Shown here: piece after piece, positions 1 to 7,874 of the stretch
Layout of the letters: each line of letters begins with the position of its first letter
Position numbering within the stretch: the first letter of the stretch is position 1
Assembly: GCF_010727475.1 (NCBI RefSeq)
Contig: NZ_AP022567.1
Location: forward strand, 6,324,001 to 6,388,000
Direction of reading: 5' to 3'
From: Mycolicibacterium mageritense
GTDB lineage: Bacteria > Actinomycetota > Actinomycetes > Mycobacteriales > Mycobacteriaceae
Length of the DNA: 64,000 nucleotides
Made by a program: the position numbers and the translations under genes
The notes under the pieces: generated by a model
Seen by the model: only the letters and a program-made list of their open reading frames with translations
The model's database searches: none
What the model was told of the DNA's origin: nothing

Positions 1-103
1 CGAGGCCCCGTCGACACGCGAAGTGCGGCTGCTGCCACTGGTGATGCTCGGATTCATGATGATCCCGCTCGGCCTGACTCCCGGCGGCGGCCCCACGAGA
101 TAG
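1..103 (+). CDS. C-terminal end of a membrane protein (partial)
   Basis: An open frame enters from the left edge (first full codon at base 2) and stops at TAG 101-103, giving about 33 residues. They include a hydrophobic run (LLPLVMLGFMMIPLGL) and a short polar Gly/Pro tail (TPGGGPTR), so this looks like the last transmembrane helix and cytoplasmic tail of a membrane protein. Too little remains to name a family. It converges on the secreted proline-rich gene that ends at 120. Confidence 0.5.
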   Translation, partial: EAPSTREVRLLPLVMLGFMMIPLGLTPGGGPTR

Positions 104-119
104 CTTGTCGCCCAGGCCG

Positions 120-548
120 TCAGAACGGCCACGGGGGCGGTGGCAAACCGGGTGGCGGCGGAGGCGGCGGCAACCCCGGTGGTGGCGGAGGCGGGGGCAG
201 ATCCTGCGGCGACGGCAGCTGGGGTGGCGGAGGCAACCCGACACCGGGCAACGCCGGCAGCGGAAGTCCAGGCGGGCCCACCGATACCGGGACGCTCACC
301 TGGACCGGAGCCGGCCACTCGGCGGGCACGGGGCCAGGTTCGGGAATCGGGCCCACCTGTGCCAGCAGGTGCTGAACCTCCGGCGTACACGTGGGGCACT
401 GCAACATGGGTGCCTCGTGCTGGTCACGGTTCTCGGCGTTGTCGTTCACCGCGGGATCGGCGGCGGCGACGCCGCAGCCGAGCGCGCAGACCGCGACGCC
501 CACCGTGGCGACCGCAGCCGTATTCAGCAGCCTGTGCCGGAAATTCAC
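120..548 (-). CDS. Secreted proline-rich protein
   Basis: Predicted 142-residue exported protein. I chose the GTG at 548 because it opens directly onto a signal peptide: basic MNFRHR, a hydrophobic stretch, then a GVAAADP-type cleavage site near residue 28. After a short acidic segment there is a CPTC motif. The C-terminal half is low complexity, dominated by proline, with tandem GLPPPPPPP-like units that reflect a G-rich tandem array on the + strand. No enzymatic domain is visible. Mycobacteria have many such secreted Pro-rich proteins, often cell-wall associated. It lies downstream of, and co-oriented with, the Gap/Sap-like gene, separated by about 50 bp, so the two may be co-transcribed. 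The open frame extends much further upstream, but that part is antisense to the neighbouring gene and not protein-like. Confidence 0.75.
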   Translation of the reverse strand: MNFRHRLLNTAAVATVGVAVCALGCGVAAADPAVNDNAENRDQHEAPMLQCPTCTPEVQHLLAQVGPIPEPGPVPAEWPAPVQVSVPVSVGPPGLPLPALPGVGLPPPPQLPSPQDLPPPPPPPGLPPPPPPPGLPPPPWPF

Positions 549-598
549 CGAGTGCTCCCTCGATCGGAATGTCGTTCGATCATAGAGGTTTCCAGCGC

Positions 599-1309
599 TT
601 ACAGGCCGGTCACCCCGACCGCGATGAGTACCGTTCCTGCGAGCGCGAGGACAAGCGCCACATCGCGCCTGGTGCGGGCGTGGACCCAGGCCCGCATCGC
701 CTCGAGCCGCGCGCGGGTGGCTGCAGGCGCCACCAGAAAGCTGGCGATGGGAATGGCGACCACGGTGTTGGCCACCGCGACGAACGTGACGAGCAGGCCG
801 ACCTGATCCGCCGGTGTGATCCCGGAGGTCGCGATGAGCACCAGCAGCGCCAGATAGTCGATGGAGGGCAAGGCAATTGCCACGCCCATCGCGCCCGAGA
901 ACCACGGGGAGCCGCCTCGCACGAGACCCTTGACCCGGGATGCCACGAACTCGACGGTGCGCGACCCTGCTTGCGGCGGTGGGCCGCCGGCACCCGCCAT
1001 GGCGACCTCGGGGGACCGCGAGAACTGGCCGAGCGGAACCTTGCTGGCCAACACCGCGGCTGCGAGGAGCGCGAGCACGCCGAACCCGATTTGTACCTTG
1101 GCGCTGCTGAATTCGGGGCGTCCCAGCAGTCCGGGACGCACCACGAACAACACCATCAAACCCGCCGTCATGCTCATGAGGAAGCTGCCGGACAGGAACG
1201 CGAGCAGTTGCAGCGCGGGCCTCGGCCTGCCGAGTGCCACCGTGATCAGGCCGAGCCGGATCGGCTCGAAGTTCACCGCGATGGCGAGGCCCAGCACGGT
1301 GATCCACAC
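599..1309 (-). CDS. Gap/Sap-family integral membrane protein (glycolipid-addressing)
   Basis: A 236-residue polytopic membrane protein with about six hydrophobic segments in two blocks separated by a polar loop near residues 95-125. The N-terminus carries the NFEPIRLGLI signature of the mycobacterial GAP/Sap family (SfLAP domain), distantly LysE-like. Known members, Gap of the glycopeptidolipid locus and Sap of the sulfolipid locus, work with MmpL transporters to deliver surface lipids across the envelope. Here it is divergent (99 bp apart) from a PapA-like acyltransferase, which converges on an MmpL gene, so the three form an export-type module. The lipid handled is unknown. The ATG start at 1309 places the first helix directly at the N-terminus. 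Confidence 0.8.
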   Translation of the reverse strand: MWITVLGLAIAVNFEPIRLGLITVALGRPRPALQLLAFLSGSFLMSMTAGLMVLFVVRPGLLGRPEFSSAKVQIGFGVLALLAAAVLASKVPLGQFSRSPEVAMAGAGGPPPQAGSRTVEFVASRVKGLVRGGSPWFSGAMGVAIALPSIDYLALLVLIATSGITPADQVGLLVTFVAVANTVVAIPIASFLVAPAATRARLEAMRAWVHARTRRDVALVLALAGTVLIAVGVTGL

Positions 1310-1408
1310 ACCACCGGACCTTACTCGAAAGCGCCGGTCGCCGGTCCGGCTCCGAGACGCCTACAGGCACCGGGTCACCGGGGTTGGGCGGCGATCTACC
1401 ATGCCGAC

Positions 1409-2737
1409 GTGGACAACACCCTCGCGTATATGGATCAAGGGTCGTTCCTGGGGCTGCGGGCGCTCGGGCGTGCACCGATCATGCAGTTCACCTGGGTCTA
1501 CCCGGAGGGTGTCGACATGGCGGGTTTGCGGCGATTCCACGGCGATCTCGGTTCCGGTCTGCTGGGGCGCCGTATCGAACGGTCCCCATTGCCGTTCGGC
1601 AGACATCGCTGGATTTCGTCGAGCGGTCCCGCCGACATCGCCGTTGCCGCCTCGGCGCGCCCGCGCGCCGAACTCACCGCGTGGGCCGACGAGCGCATCG
1701 TCGTACCCGTCGATCCCGAACACGGGCCCGCGTGGCATCTGAGCGTCCTGCCGCTGACCGACGGGGGAGATGCGGTCACCCTGGTGGTGTCGCACTCGGT
1801 TGCCGACGCGCTGGGTCTGACTCTCACGATCGCCGATGCTGTGCAAGGAGTCCGGCGCGACCTCGGGTATCCGCCGCCCGGTTCCGTCTCGCGCACGCGG
1901 GCGCTGTTGCGCGACGTCCGGGAGGCCGCCCGGAGCCTGCCCGACGTCGCACGAGCGGCGCGCGCCACGGCACGCGTGGCCCGCGAGCAGAAGGACGATC
2001 TGGCCGCATCCTCCAAGTCGGCGGCCCCGGCCACCCGACGGGGCGCCTGTGATCCGGTCATCCCGCCGACCGTCACAGCCTACGTCGATCTGGTGGACTG
2101 GGATGCCTGCGTGAAAAATCTTGGCGGCACCAGCAATTCGCTTTTCGCCGGGTTCGCTGCCCGGCTCGGGCAGCTGCTCGGCCGAGTCGACGCGGACGGG
2201 CTGGCCATGCTGTCGTATCCGGTGAGCGACCGCACCGAGGGCGACACCCGCGCCAACGCGCTCAATACCGTCACCGCGATCGTCGACCCGGGCCGGGCCA
2301 CCACCGACCTGACCGCCATCCGCACCGAGCTCAGGCGCGTGCTCACCGATCTGGGCAGTCAGCCGGACGCCAACCTGGCACCGTTGCCGTTGACCCCGTA
2401 CGTACCGAAGTTCATGGTGCGCCGCCTGGAACGCATGGTCCTGAAGGTCGGAAGCCCGATCGGCTGTTCCAACCTCGGGGAGTTGCCCGCGGCCGCAAAC
2501 CGGCCGGACGGCACCGACGCCGGCCATCTGTCGTTCCGTCTGGTCGAGCCGGGCATCACTGAAGCAGAATTGGAAAATCTTGGGGGCCTGCTCTATTCGG
2601 CCTCGGGACGCGTTCACGGACGGATATTCCTCACCGTGTCGGCGTGGACGGTGGGTGCACCCAACACCCGCGAAGCGCTGCACGACGCGGTGCGGCGCGC
2701 GCTCGCCGATTTCGGACTGTGCGCGACGTTCGATTGA
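1409..2737 (+). CDS. PapA-like / condensation-domain acyltransferase
   Basis: About 442 residues from the GTG at 1409; an in-frame ATG at 1430 is an alternative. The overall pattern is that of the chloramphenicol-acetyltransferase-like fold used by PapA and WS/DGAT-type acyl transferases and NRPS condensation domains. The active-site HHxxxDG motif appears as SHSVADA at about residues 128-134: the second His and the Asp are present, but the first His is Ser and the terminal Gly is Ala. No clear DFGWG motif is seen in the C-terminal half. By context (Gap/Sap-like gene upstream, MmpL gene downstream in convergent orientation with an 11-bp gap) it probably acylates a trehalose or other glycolipid destined for export. 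Substrate is not predictable. No polyketide synthase or FadD ligase is adjacent. Confidence 0.7.
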   Translation: MDNTLAYMDQGSFLGLRALGRAPIMQFTWVYPEGVDMAGLRRFHGDLGSGLLGRRIERSPLPFGRHRWISSSGPADIAVAASARPRAELTAWADERIVVPVDPEHGPAWHLSVLPLTDGGDAVTLVVSHSVADALGLTLTIADAVQGVRRDLGYPPPGSVSRTRALLRDVREAARSLPDVARAARATARVAREQKDDLAASSKSAAPATRRGACDPVIPPTVTAYVDLVDWDACVKNLGGTSNSLFAGFAARLGQLLGRVDADGLAMLSYPVSDRTEGDTRANALNTVTAIVDPGRATTDLTAIRTELRRVLTDLGSQPDANLAPLPLTPYVPKFMVRRLERMVLKVGSPIGCSNLGELPAAANRPDGTDAGHLSFRLVEPGITEAELENLGGLLYSASGRVHGRIFLTVSAWTVGAPNTREALHDAVRRALADFGLCATFD

Positions 2738-2748
2738 TCCTGGGCGCG

Positions 2749-5700
2749 TCAGTCCGCGACGCTCGCCAATTCTGGCTCAGGATCCGGTTTTTCGGCCTTC
2801 TTTTCGGGCGCTTTGGCTTCCGGTTGCCACCGGGACGGCCACCAGTTGAACTTGCCGACCAGGACGGCCATGGCCGGGACAGTGGTGGTGCGCACCAGGA
2901 AGGTGTCGAGCAGGATGCCCACCCCGATGATGAAGCCGGCCTGCACCAGCGTGCTGATGCTCGCGAACAGCATTCCGAACATCGACGCGGTGAAGATCAG
3001 GCCGGCAGCGGTGATGACGCCGCCGGTCGCGCCCACGGTTCGGATCACCGCGGTGCGCAAGCCGTGCGGCGATTCTTCGCGGATCCGCGAGATCAGCAAC
3101 AGGTTGTAGTCGGCGCCGACCGCCACCAGGATGATGAACGTCAGTCCGGGCACGCTCCAGTGCAACTCCTGGCCCAGGAGGAATTGGAACAGCAGGACAC
3201 CGATGCCCAGCGCCGACAGGTACGAGATCACCACCGAGGCAATCAGATAGAGCGGCGCGACCAGCGCACGCAGCAGGATCACCAGGATGAAGAACACCAC
3301 GGCGACGGTCACCAGGATGATGAACCTGATGTCGGCGTTGTAGTACTCGCGGGTGTCGCGGAGCGAGACCGAGTATCCGGTCATCGAGATCTTCGCGTCG
3401 GCCAGGGTCGTGTTGGGTTGTGCGTCGCGCGCGACGTCGAGGATCGCGTCGATCTGATCCATGGCCTCGGTGCCGAACGGGTTGAGCTTGGTCTGGATCA
3501 TGTACCGCACGGTATGGCCGTCCGGGGAGAAGAACAGCGCCGCAGCCTTTTTGAAGTCGTCGGTGGCCAGGAACTGCGGGGGGACGTAGAAGCCCGACAT
3601 CGACGGCGTCGTCGCCTCGTTGCGCATCGCGAGGAGGAACGCCGACGCGTCGCCCAGGCCGCCGCCCATCTTCTTGGTCTCGGTCACCAGCAGTGTCACA
3701 CCGTCAGCAACCTGCCTGCTCGCGTCGGCGAGTGTGTCCGCGTGCTGCTGAAGCGTCGCCAGCTGCTGCCGCATGCTCGACGGGTCGTCCAGCCCCGCCG
3801 AACGCAGCGCCTTGGCAGCCGTGTCGAACGCCCCGCGCAAGCCGTCGGTGGTCGATCCGAGAGTCTGTGAACCTTCGGTCTTCTTGAGCTGTTTGGCCAG
3901 CTCTGAGATGCTCGCCAGGGTGCCGTCGTCGCCCGCGTCGACCAGGCGCTGCAACTGGATGCGGGTGTTGCGGCACGACGCGTCCGCGTCGCAGATCGGG
4001 CTCTCGTTGAGTGCGAGTAGGACCGGACGCGCTTGCTGGACGGAACCCGCGGCGTCGTCGAGGGTGACCCCGAGGGAGTCGCCCAGCGCCCGCATCGCGG
4101 TGACGAGCTTTGCCGCACTGTCGAATTCGTTGAGGGCCTTGTCGCCGCCGAACTGCTGCTGCATGGTGGTCAACGCGTCGATCAGCCCGCTCACGGTGGC
4201 GGCTGCCTGGCTGAGTTGGCCGCGCACTCCGCCGAGCGCGTCCGCGATCTGGTCGGCCCCGTTGGCCAGCTTGTCCATGTCGCCACCGCGCTCGGAGACC
4301 AGCGACGACGCGTCGTCGAGTTTGGATCCGACTTCTCCGGCCTGGAACGACAACCTCGCCTGTTCGAGCGATTCTCCCGTGGGGCGCGTGATGCCTCGCA
4401 CCGCCTCGATGTCGGGCAGTTGGCTGATCCGGTGGGCCATCTGTTCGAGGTCGGCGAGTTCCTGCGGGCCCCGCAGATCATGCGGTGATTCGACCAGCAG
4501 ATATTGGGGCAGGCTCGAATTCACCGGGAAGTGCGCGGCGATCGCGTCATAGCCCTGCAGGCTCTCGACCGAGCCGGGCAGCGCCTTGCGGTCGTCGTAG
4601 TTGTAGCTGGCCAGGCCCGCACAACTGGCGAGTACCACGAGCAGCATGAGGCTCGCGATCAGGTTGCTGCGCGGATTGCGCACGATACGGATTCCCGACC
4701 GGCGCCACAGCGTGTCGGTGAGACTGCGGCGGGGCGAGATCCATCCGCGGCGACCGGCCAGCGTGAGCACCGCGGGCAGGAACGTCATCGCGGCCATACA
4801 GCCGATCGCGATGGCGACCGCGAGCGCGACCCCGACGGACGAGAAGATCGTCAGTTTGGTGAACACCATCCCGATGAACGTGATGGCCACGGTGGCTGCC
4901 GATGCCACGATCACGGGGCCGATCGACTTCAACGCGCTCTTGACGGATTCGTCGGAAGTCTGCCCCTGGCGCAGGAAGTCGTGATAGCGGCTGATCAGGA
5001 ACACCGCGTAGTCGGTTCCGGTGCCCGCCAGCATCGCGGTGAGAAACACGATGGTCTGGCCGGACACCGGCAGGCCGAGACTGCCCAGGGCGGCGACGAC
5101 ACCCTGCGCCGTCGCGAGCGAAACGCCGATGGTCAGCAGCGGCAGGATCATCGTCAGCGGGTTGCGGTAGATGATCAGCAGGATCGTGAGGAGCATGGCG
5201 ACCGTGGCGATCTCGATGTGCACGCGGTCGCGCTCGCCGACTTCGGCGAGGTCGGCCAGCGTCGCAGCCGGGCCTGTCACATGGGCGCTCACACCGGATC
5301 CGGCCACGGTCTCCTTGACCACCCTGACGACGTTCGACGTCGCGGTGTAGGACTGGGGTGAGCCCAGTTCGCCCGTCAGGCTGACCGGCAGCAACCAGGC
5401 CTTGCCGTCCTGACTGGTCATGACCTGACGCAGGGGCGGCGTCGTGATGAAATCCTGCATTGTCACGACGCTCGCGGTGTCGGCGCGCAGCTTGTCGACG
5501 AGGCTGCGGTACACGTTCTCGTCTGTGCCGTCGAGCCCGTTGTCGTCGCTGAGCACGACCAACAGGATGTTGTCCGAGCCGGATTCGTGAAACGCCCGCG
5601 ACATCTGTTGCGCGGCAACCGACCCGGGCGCGTCCGCGGGCAGCATGGCCGGCGGGGTCTTCTGGGCGAGCTCGGTGAGCGACGGGAACATCGGCGGCAG

Positions 5701-5823
5701 CGCGGCGGCGAGCACCACCCAGCACGCGATCACCAGCCAGGGCCACCGAACGGCGACACCGCCCAACCGATGGAACGTGCCGCTGTCGGGGTTGTCCGCG
5801 GGCCCGTGCAGGCGCCGCAACAA
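2749..5823 (-). CDS. mmpL: MmpL-family RND lipid transporter
   Basis: A 1024-residue RND transporter of the mycobacterial MmpL type. The order is an N-terminal helix (about residues 28-45), a first periplasmic domain, a helix bundle with the GTGTDYAVFLISRYHD signature (Asp-Tyr at 271-272), a long second periplasmic region, a second bundle with the matching VGADYNLLLISR pair near residue 905, and a charged cytoplasmic tail. The paired Asp-Tyr sites are the proton-relay residues of the family. The large polar, heptad-like stretch between about residues 480 and 720 fits the coiled-coil insertion of MmpL4/5-type members. No MmpS partner is adjacent. The start is unusual: the frame opens with two successive TTG codons (5823, 5820), no upstream ATG/GTG fits, and an internal GTG would cut into the first helix. 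Confidence 0.9.
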   Translation of the reverse strand: MLRRLHGPADNPDSGTFHRLGGVAVRWPWLVIACWVVLAAALPPMFPSLTELAQKTPPAMLPADAPGSVAAQQMSRAFHESGSDNILLVVLSDDNGLDGTDENVYRSLVDKLRADTASVVTMQDFITTPPLRQVMTSQDGKAWLLPVSLTGELGSPQSYTATSNVVRVVKETVAGSGVSAHVTGPAATLADLAEVGERDRVHIEIATVAMLLTILLIIYRNPLTMILPLLTIGVSLATAQGVVAALGSLGLPVSGQTIVFLTAMLAGTGTDYAVFLISRYHDFLRQGQTSDESVKSALKSIGPVIVASAATVAITFIGMVFTKLTIFSSVGVALAVAIAIGCMAAMTFLPAVLTLAGRRGWISPRRSLTDTLWRRSGIRIVRNPRSNLIASLMLLVVLASCAGLASYNYDDRKALPGSVESLQGYDAIAAHFPVNSSLPQYLLVESPHDLRGPQELADLEQMAHRISQLPDIEAVRGITRPTGESLEQARLSFQAGEVGSKLDDASSLVSERGGDMDKLANGADQIADALGGVRGQLSQAAATVSGLIDALTTMQQQFGGDKALNEFDSAAKLVTAMRALGDSLGVTLDDAAGSVQQARPVLLALNESPICDADASCRNTRIQLQRLVDAGDDGTLASISELAKQLKKTEGSQTLGSTTDGLRGAFDTAAKALRSAGLDDPSSMRQQLATLQQHADTLADASRQVADGVTLLVTETKKMGGGLGDASAFLLAMRNEATTPSMSGFYVPPQFLATDDFKKAAALFFSPDGHTVRYMIQTKLNPFGTEAMDQIDAILDVARDAQPNTTLADAKISMTGYSVSLRDTREYYNADIRFIILVTVAVVFFILVILLRALVAPLYLIASVVISYLSALGIGVLLFQFLLGQELHWSVPGLTFIILVAVGADYNLLLISRIREESPHGLRTAVIRTVGATGGVITAAGLIFTASMFGMLFASISTLVQAGFIIGVGILLDTFLVRTTTVPAMAVLVGKFNWWPSRWQPEAKAPEKKAEKPDPEPELASVAD

Positions 5824-6002
5824 CTGTGCTGCCCTACTGATCCTGCATGTCCTTACCTTCTCCGCAACCGAGCACGCGGACGGCCGTTGTCTCGTACCCG
5901 GCCCGGCGGGCCGATGGTTTCAGTGCGGCCAGTGTAAGCGGTGCCCCGGCGCGGGCGGTCGCCCTCACCGTGCGGGTGCGGGCGCCTGTGGACCTGCTGT
6001 GC

Positions 6003-6737
6003 TCAGCGCCGGCTCGAAGCCAGCCACTTGGTCTTGATCCGCCAGGAATGCGCTGCGGCGAGGGCGAACACGGCGCCGCATGTGCACGCGAAAATCCAGA
6101 CGAACTTGCCGTTTTCGTACGGTTGCAGCTCGGGCACCAAGGCCGTGGTGATACGCACGGCGCAAGCCAGCATGCCGCTCAGCGACGCGATCAGGTAGAT
6201 GTTGGCGATCCGGCGGGATCGCGGGTCACCGCGCAGCACCAGCATGGCCCGGGCGCCGTAGCCGAGCAGGTACACCAGCGTGCCGCACAGCATGATCCAG
6301 TAGACGCTGAGCCAGAAATCGGTGGGCACCTGGAAGAAGTCGGCCTTGTAGATGTCGGATCCGTTGCCCAGCCAGAAGGCCGCGAGCAGCAGCGGGATGC
6401 ACAGCGTGGCGGGCCGTTCGATGTACTGCTTGAAGGAGCGCTGCATGGCGTCGTCGCTCTGCAGCCGGCCCAGCGTGTTGTAGACGATGGCCGACGCCGC
6501 GACGATGTAGCAGTCGTGGCCGATGTAGTCCTCGAGGTTCCACTTCCCGGTGAGGTCGTAGAGCACCTGTCCGATGGTCTCTGACGCAAACGGCGACATC
6601 AGCAACACCGCGAGGCCTTGCAGCGCGATGTTGAGGGTGGCCGCCACTTCCCACCGGCAGGTCCAGGTGACGCGCCGGATCCACAGGCTCCAGACGATGC
6701 ACAGGAGCGTGATTGTGATGAGTATTGCAACTGACAT
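6003..6737 (-). CDS. Multi-pass membrane protein of unknown function
   Basis: A 244-residue protein with about seven hydrophobic segments spread over its whole length and few charged residues outside the loops. It begins with MSVAILITITLLCIVWSLWI, consistent with an uncleaved first helix from the ATG at 6737. I see no catalytic motif. It lies 45 bp downstream of a small HTH gene on the same strand, so the two likely form a two-gene operon of regulator plus membrane protein. Comparable regulator/membrane pairs occur in actinobacteria with no defined role; a sensor, transporter or immunity function are all possible. Confidence in being a real gene is high, in function low. Confidence 0.7.
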   Translation of the reverse strand: MSVAILITITLLCIVWSLWIRRVTWTCRWEVAATLNIALQGLAVLLMSPFASETIGQVLYDLTGKWNLEDYIGHDCYIVAASAIVYNTLGRLQSDDAMQRSFKQYIERPATLCIPLLLAAFWLGNGSDIYKADFFQVPTDFWLSVYWIMLCGTLVYLLGYGARAMLVLRGDPRSRRIANIYLIASLSGMLACAVRITTALVPELQPYENGKFVWIFACTCGAVFALAAAHSWRIKTKWLASSRR

Positions 6738-6782
6738 GAGAACTTGCCTCGACCCCGACCTTGAATGACCCAGATGTAACGG

Positions 6783-7187
6783 TTAGAGCGGTGGCGAGTC
6801 CGGCCGAACGGCCCACGTGGTGAGCTTCTTCGGGCGGACCCTGGTCGTGGTGGGCTCGACGGCGGCCACGGTGACAGACGCCGACTCCACGTAGTGCCAT
6901 ACCTCTTGGCGGCTCATCAACCCGAACCTGATCTGCAGGTCGGGATAGCTGAGGTGAAACCGGTCGGCAACCTGGCGCAATTCTTCTGCGTTCGGATAGT
7001 CGCTCTCTTTGATCCGCCGGTAGTAGGTACTGCTCGACACTCCGAGGGCGGTGTATATCGCCTTGGCGTCGACGTCGCCGTCAAGCAGGTAGTCCAGGAG
7101 CGCTTTGAGCTGCCTGCCGTTCTCATCGGTGCGTGGCACGTGTCCCACGATAAACCGATATTCGCCCGCGGGCACACTCATCCGCAT
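6783..7187 (-). CDS. Small HTH (XRE-like) transcriptional regulator
   Basis: From the ATG at 7187 this is 134 residues. A helix-turn-helix is visible around ALGVSSSTYYRRIKESD, followed by a segment on a regular-spaced helix (AEELRQVADRF) typical of phage-repressor-like regulators. The open frame continues upstream to a GTG at 7256, but that extension runs through the palindromic operator at 7229-7253, so I prefer the ATG at 7187 (or 7181). It is co-directional with the membrane protein gene at 6003-6737 and divergent from the gene at 7266, placing the operator where it could control both directions. Autoregulation is inferred, not shown. Confidence 0.7.
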   Translation of the reverse strand: MRMSVPAGEYRFIVGHVPRTDENGRQLKALLDYLLDGDVDAKAIYTALGVSSSTYYRRIKESDYPNAEELRQVADRFHLSYPDLQIRFGLMSRQEVWHYVESASVTVAAVEPTTTRVRPKKLTTWAVRPDSPPL

Positions 7188-7228
7188 TTGCCAGTACACC
7201 TTTTTTATTGACACGCCCGTCACGATTT

Positions 7229-7253
7229 TGGGAGTAGTCTCCCATTTCTGGGA
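7229..7253. promoter_or_regulatory. Overlapping inverted repeats, probable operator of the HTH regulator
   Basis: Two inverted repeats share one arm. TGGGAG (7229-7234), spacer TAGT, CTCCCA (7239-7244) is a perfect 6-bp dyad. TCCCA (7240-7244), spacer TTTC, TGGGA (7249-7253) is a perfect 5-bp dyad. The site sits between the divergent HTH gene and the condensation-like gene that starts at 7266, and a TTGACA hexamer (7208-7213) lies just to its left on the + strand. The three alternating arms with four-base spacers suggest binding of more than one dimer. Assignment to the adjacent regulator is by proximity. Confidence 0.5.
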
Positions 7254-7265
7254 CACCGCGCTACT

Positions 7266-7868
7266 GTGAACAACATGGCTGCTCCATTACTGGCCGAATC
7301 GCCGGGGACAATTTCGGATCGTTCGTTCGCTGGGAACGACTGGCTCGTGGATTACGTGGTGACCGATCCACCCCGGCCCACCGATATGGCCACGCTCTTG
7401 TTCGAGCTCGACGGTGTCATCGAAGCCGACCTTGCGGGTGCGCAGGTCGCGCTGGGCGGCACTGATCAAGATTTTTTGCTGGCCGCGCTCGGCCGGACCA
7501 TTGCACGGACCATCGGTGATGGCGTCCTGGCCGTCGAAGTGGCGGACGGAACCGGGCAATACCGGGTGGCGAACCTGCCGTGCGACTCGCGCCGCGATGT
7601 GCCGGGGGACGAGTTGCTGGCGGGCGCGCAACGCGCACTGGCCGATGCGGGGCGCGCTCCGGGTGGCGCCGACGTCCGCTTTGCTGTCGGGGCCGATGGC
7701 ACAGCCGGGCAACCGGACGCCGGGCATCGCCTGACGCTGCAGGTGCACCGCGCTTGCTACGCCGTGCACCTGGACTGGCGCTACGACACCCGCAGCTTCG
7801 ACCGCAACACCATCCGCGAACTGGCCGAGCAGTTTGCGTTCGCGCTGATCGAGGTCACCTCGGGGTAG
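7266..7868 (+). CDS. Condensation-domain-like protein (half-size)
   Basis: A 200-residue protein; start GTG at 7266 or ATG at 7275. The C-terminus (LDWRYDTRSFDRNTIRELAE) closely resembles the last part of NRPS condensation or PapA-type acyltransferase domains, where a beta strand with DWRYD is followed by a helix. The HHxxxDG active-site motif is absent, and the length is about half of a full domain. It may therefore be a stand-alone C-terminal subdomain, a degenerated acyltransferase, or a binding protein. It is divergent from the HTH regulator and shares its operator region, and it converges on ndh with a 6-bp gap. Acyl transfer activity should not be assumed. Confidence 0.55.
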   Translation: MNNMAAPLLAESPGTISDRSFAGNDWLVDYVVTDPPRPTDMATLLFELDGVIEADLAGAQVALGGTDQDFLLAALGRTIARTIGDGVLAVEVADGTGQYRVANLPCDSRRDVPGDELLAGAQRALADAGRAPGGADVRFAVGADGTAGQPDAGHRLTLQVHRACYAVHLDWRYDTRSFDRNTIRELAEQFAFALIEVTSG

Positions 7869-7874
7869 CGCTGC

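Noticed and set aside
140..260. GC-rich tandem repeat resembling a minisatellite or CRISPR
   Set aside because: It is the coding repeat of the proline-rich protein (GLPPPPPPP units); there are no unique spacers of constant length.
140..1408. Upstream extension of the PapA-like frame
   Set aside because: It crosses two minus-strand genes with Arg/Glu/His-rich composition; the acyltransferase pattern begins after the GTG at 1409.
120..1475. A 451-codon minus-strand frame reading through the Gap/Sap gene
   Set aside because: Only its last 142 codons, starting with a signal peptide at GTG 548, look like protein; the rest is antisense or out of frame with the Gap/Sap gene.
7188..7256. GTG 7256 as start of the HTH gene
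   Set aside because: It would place the palindromic operator inside the coding region; ATG 7187 gives a compact regulator and leaves the operator upstream.
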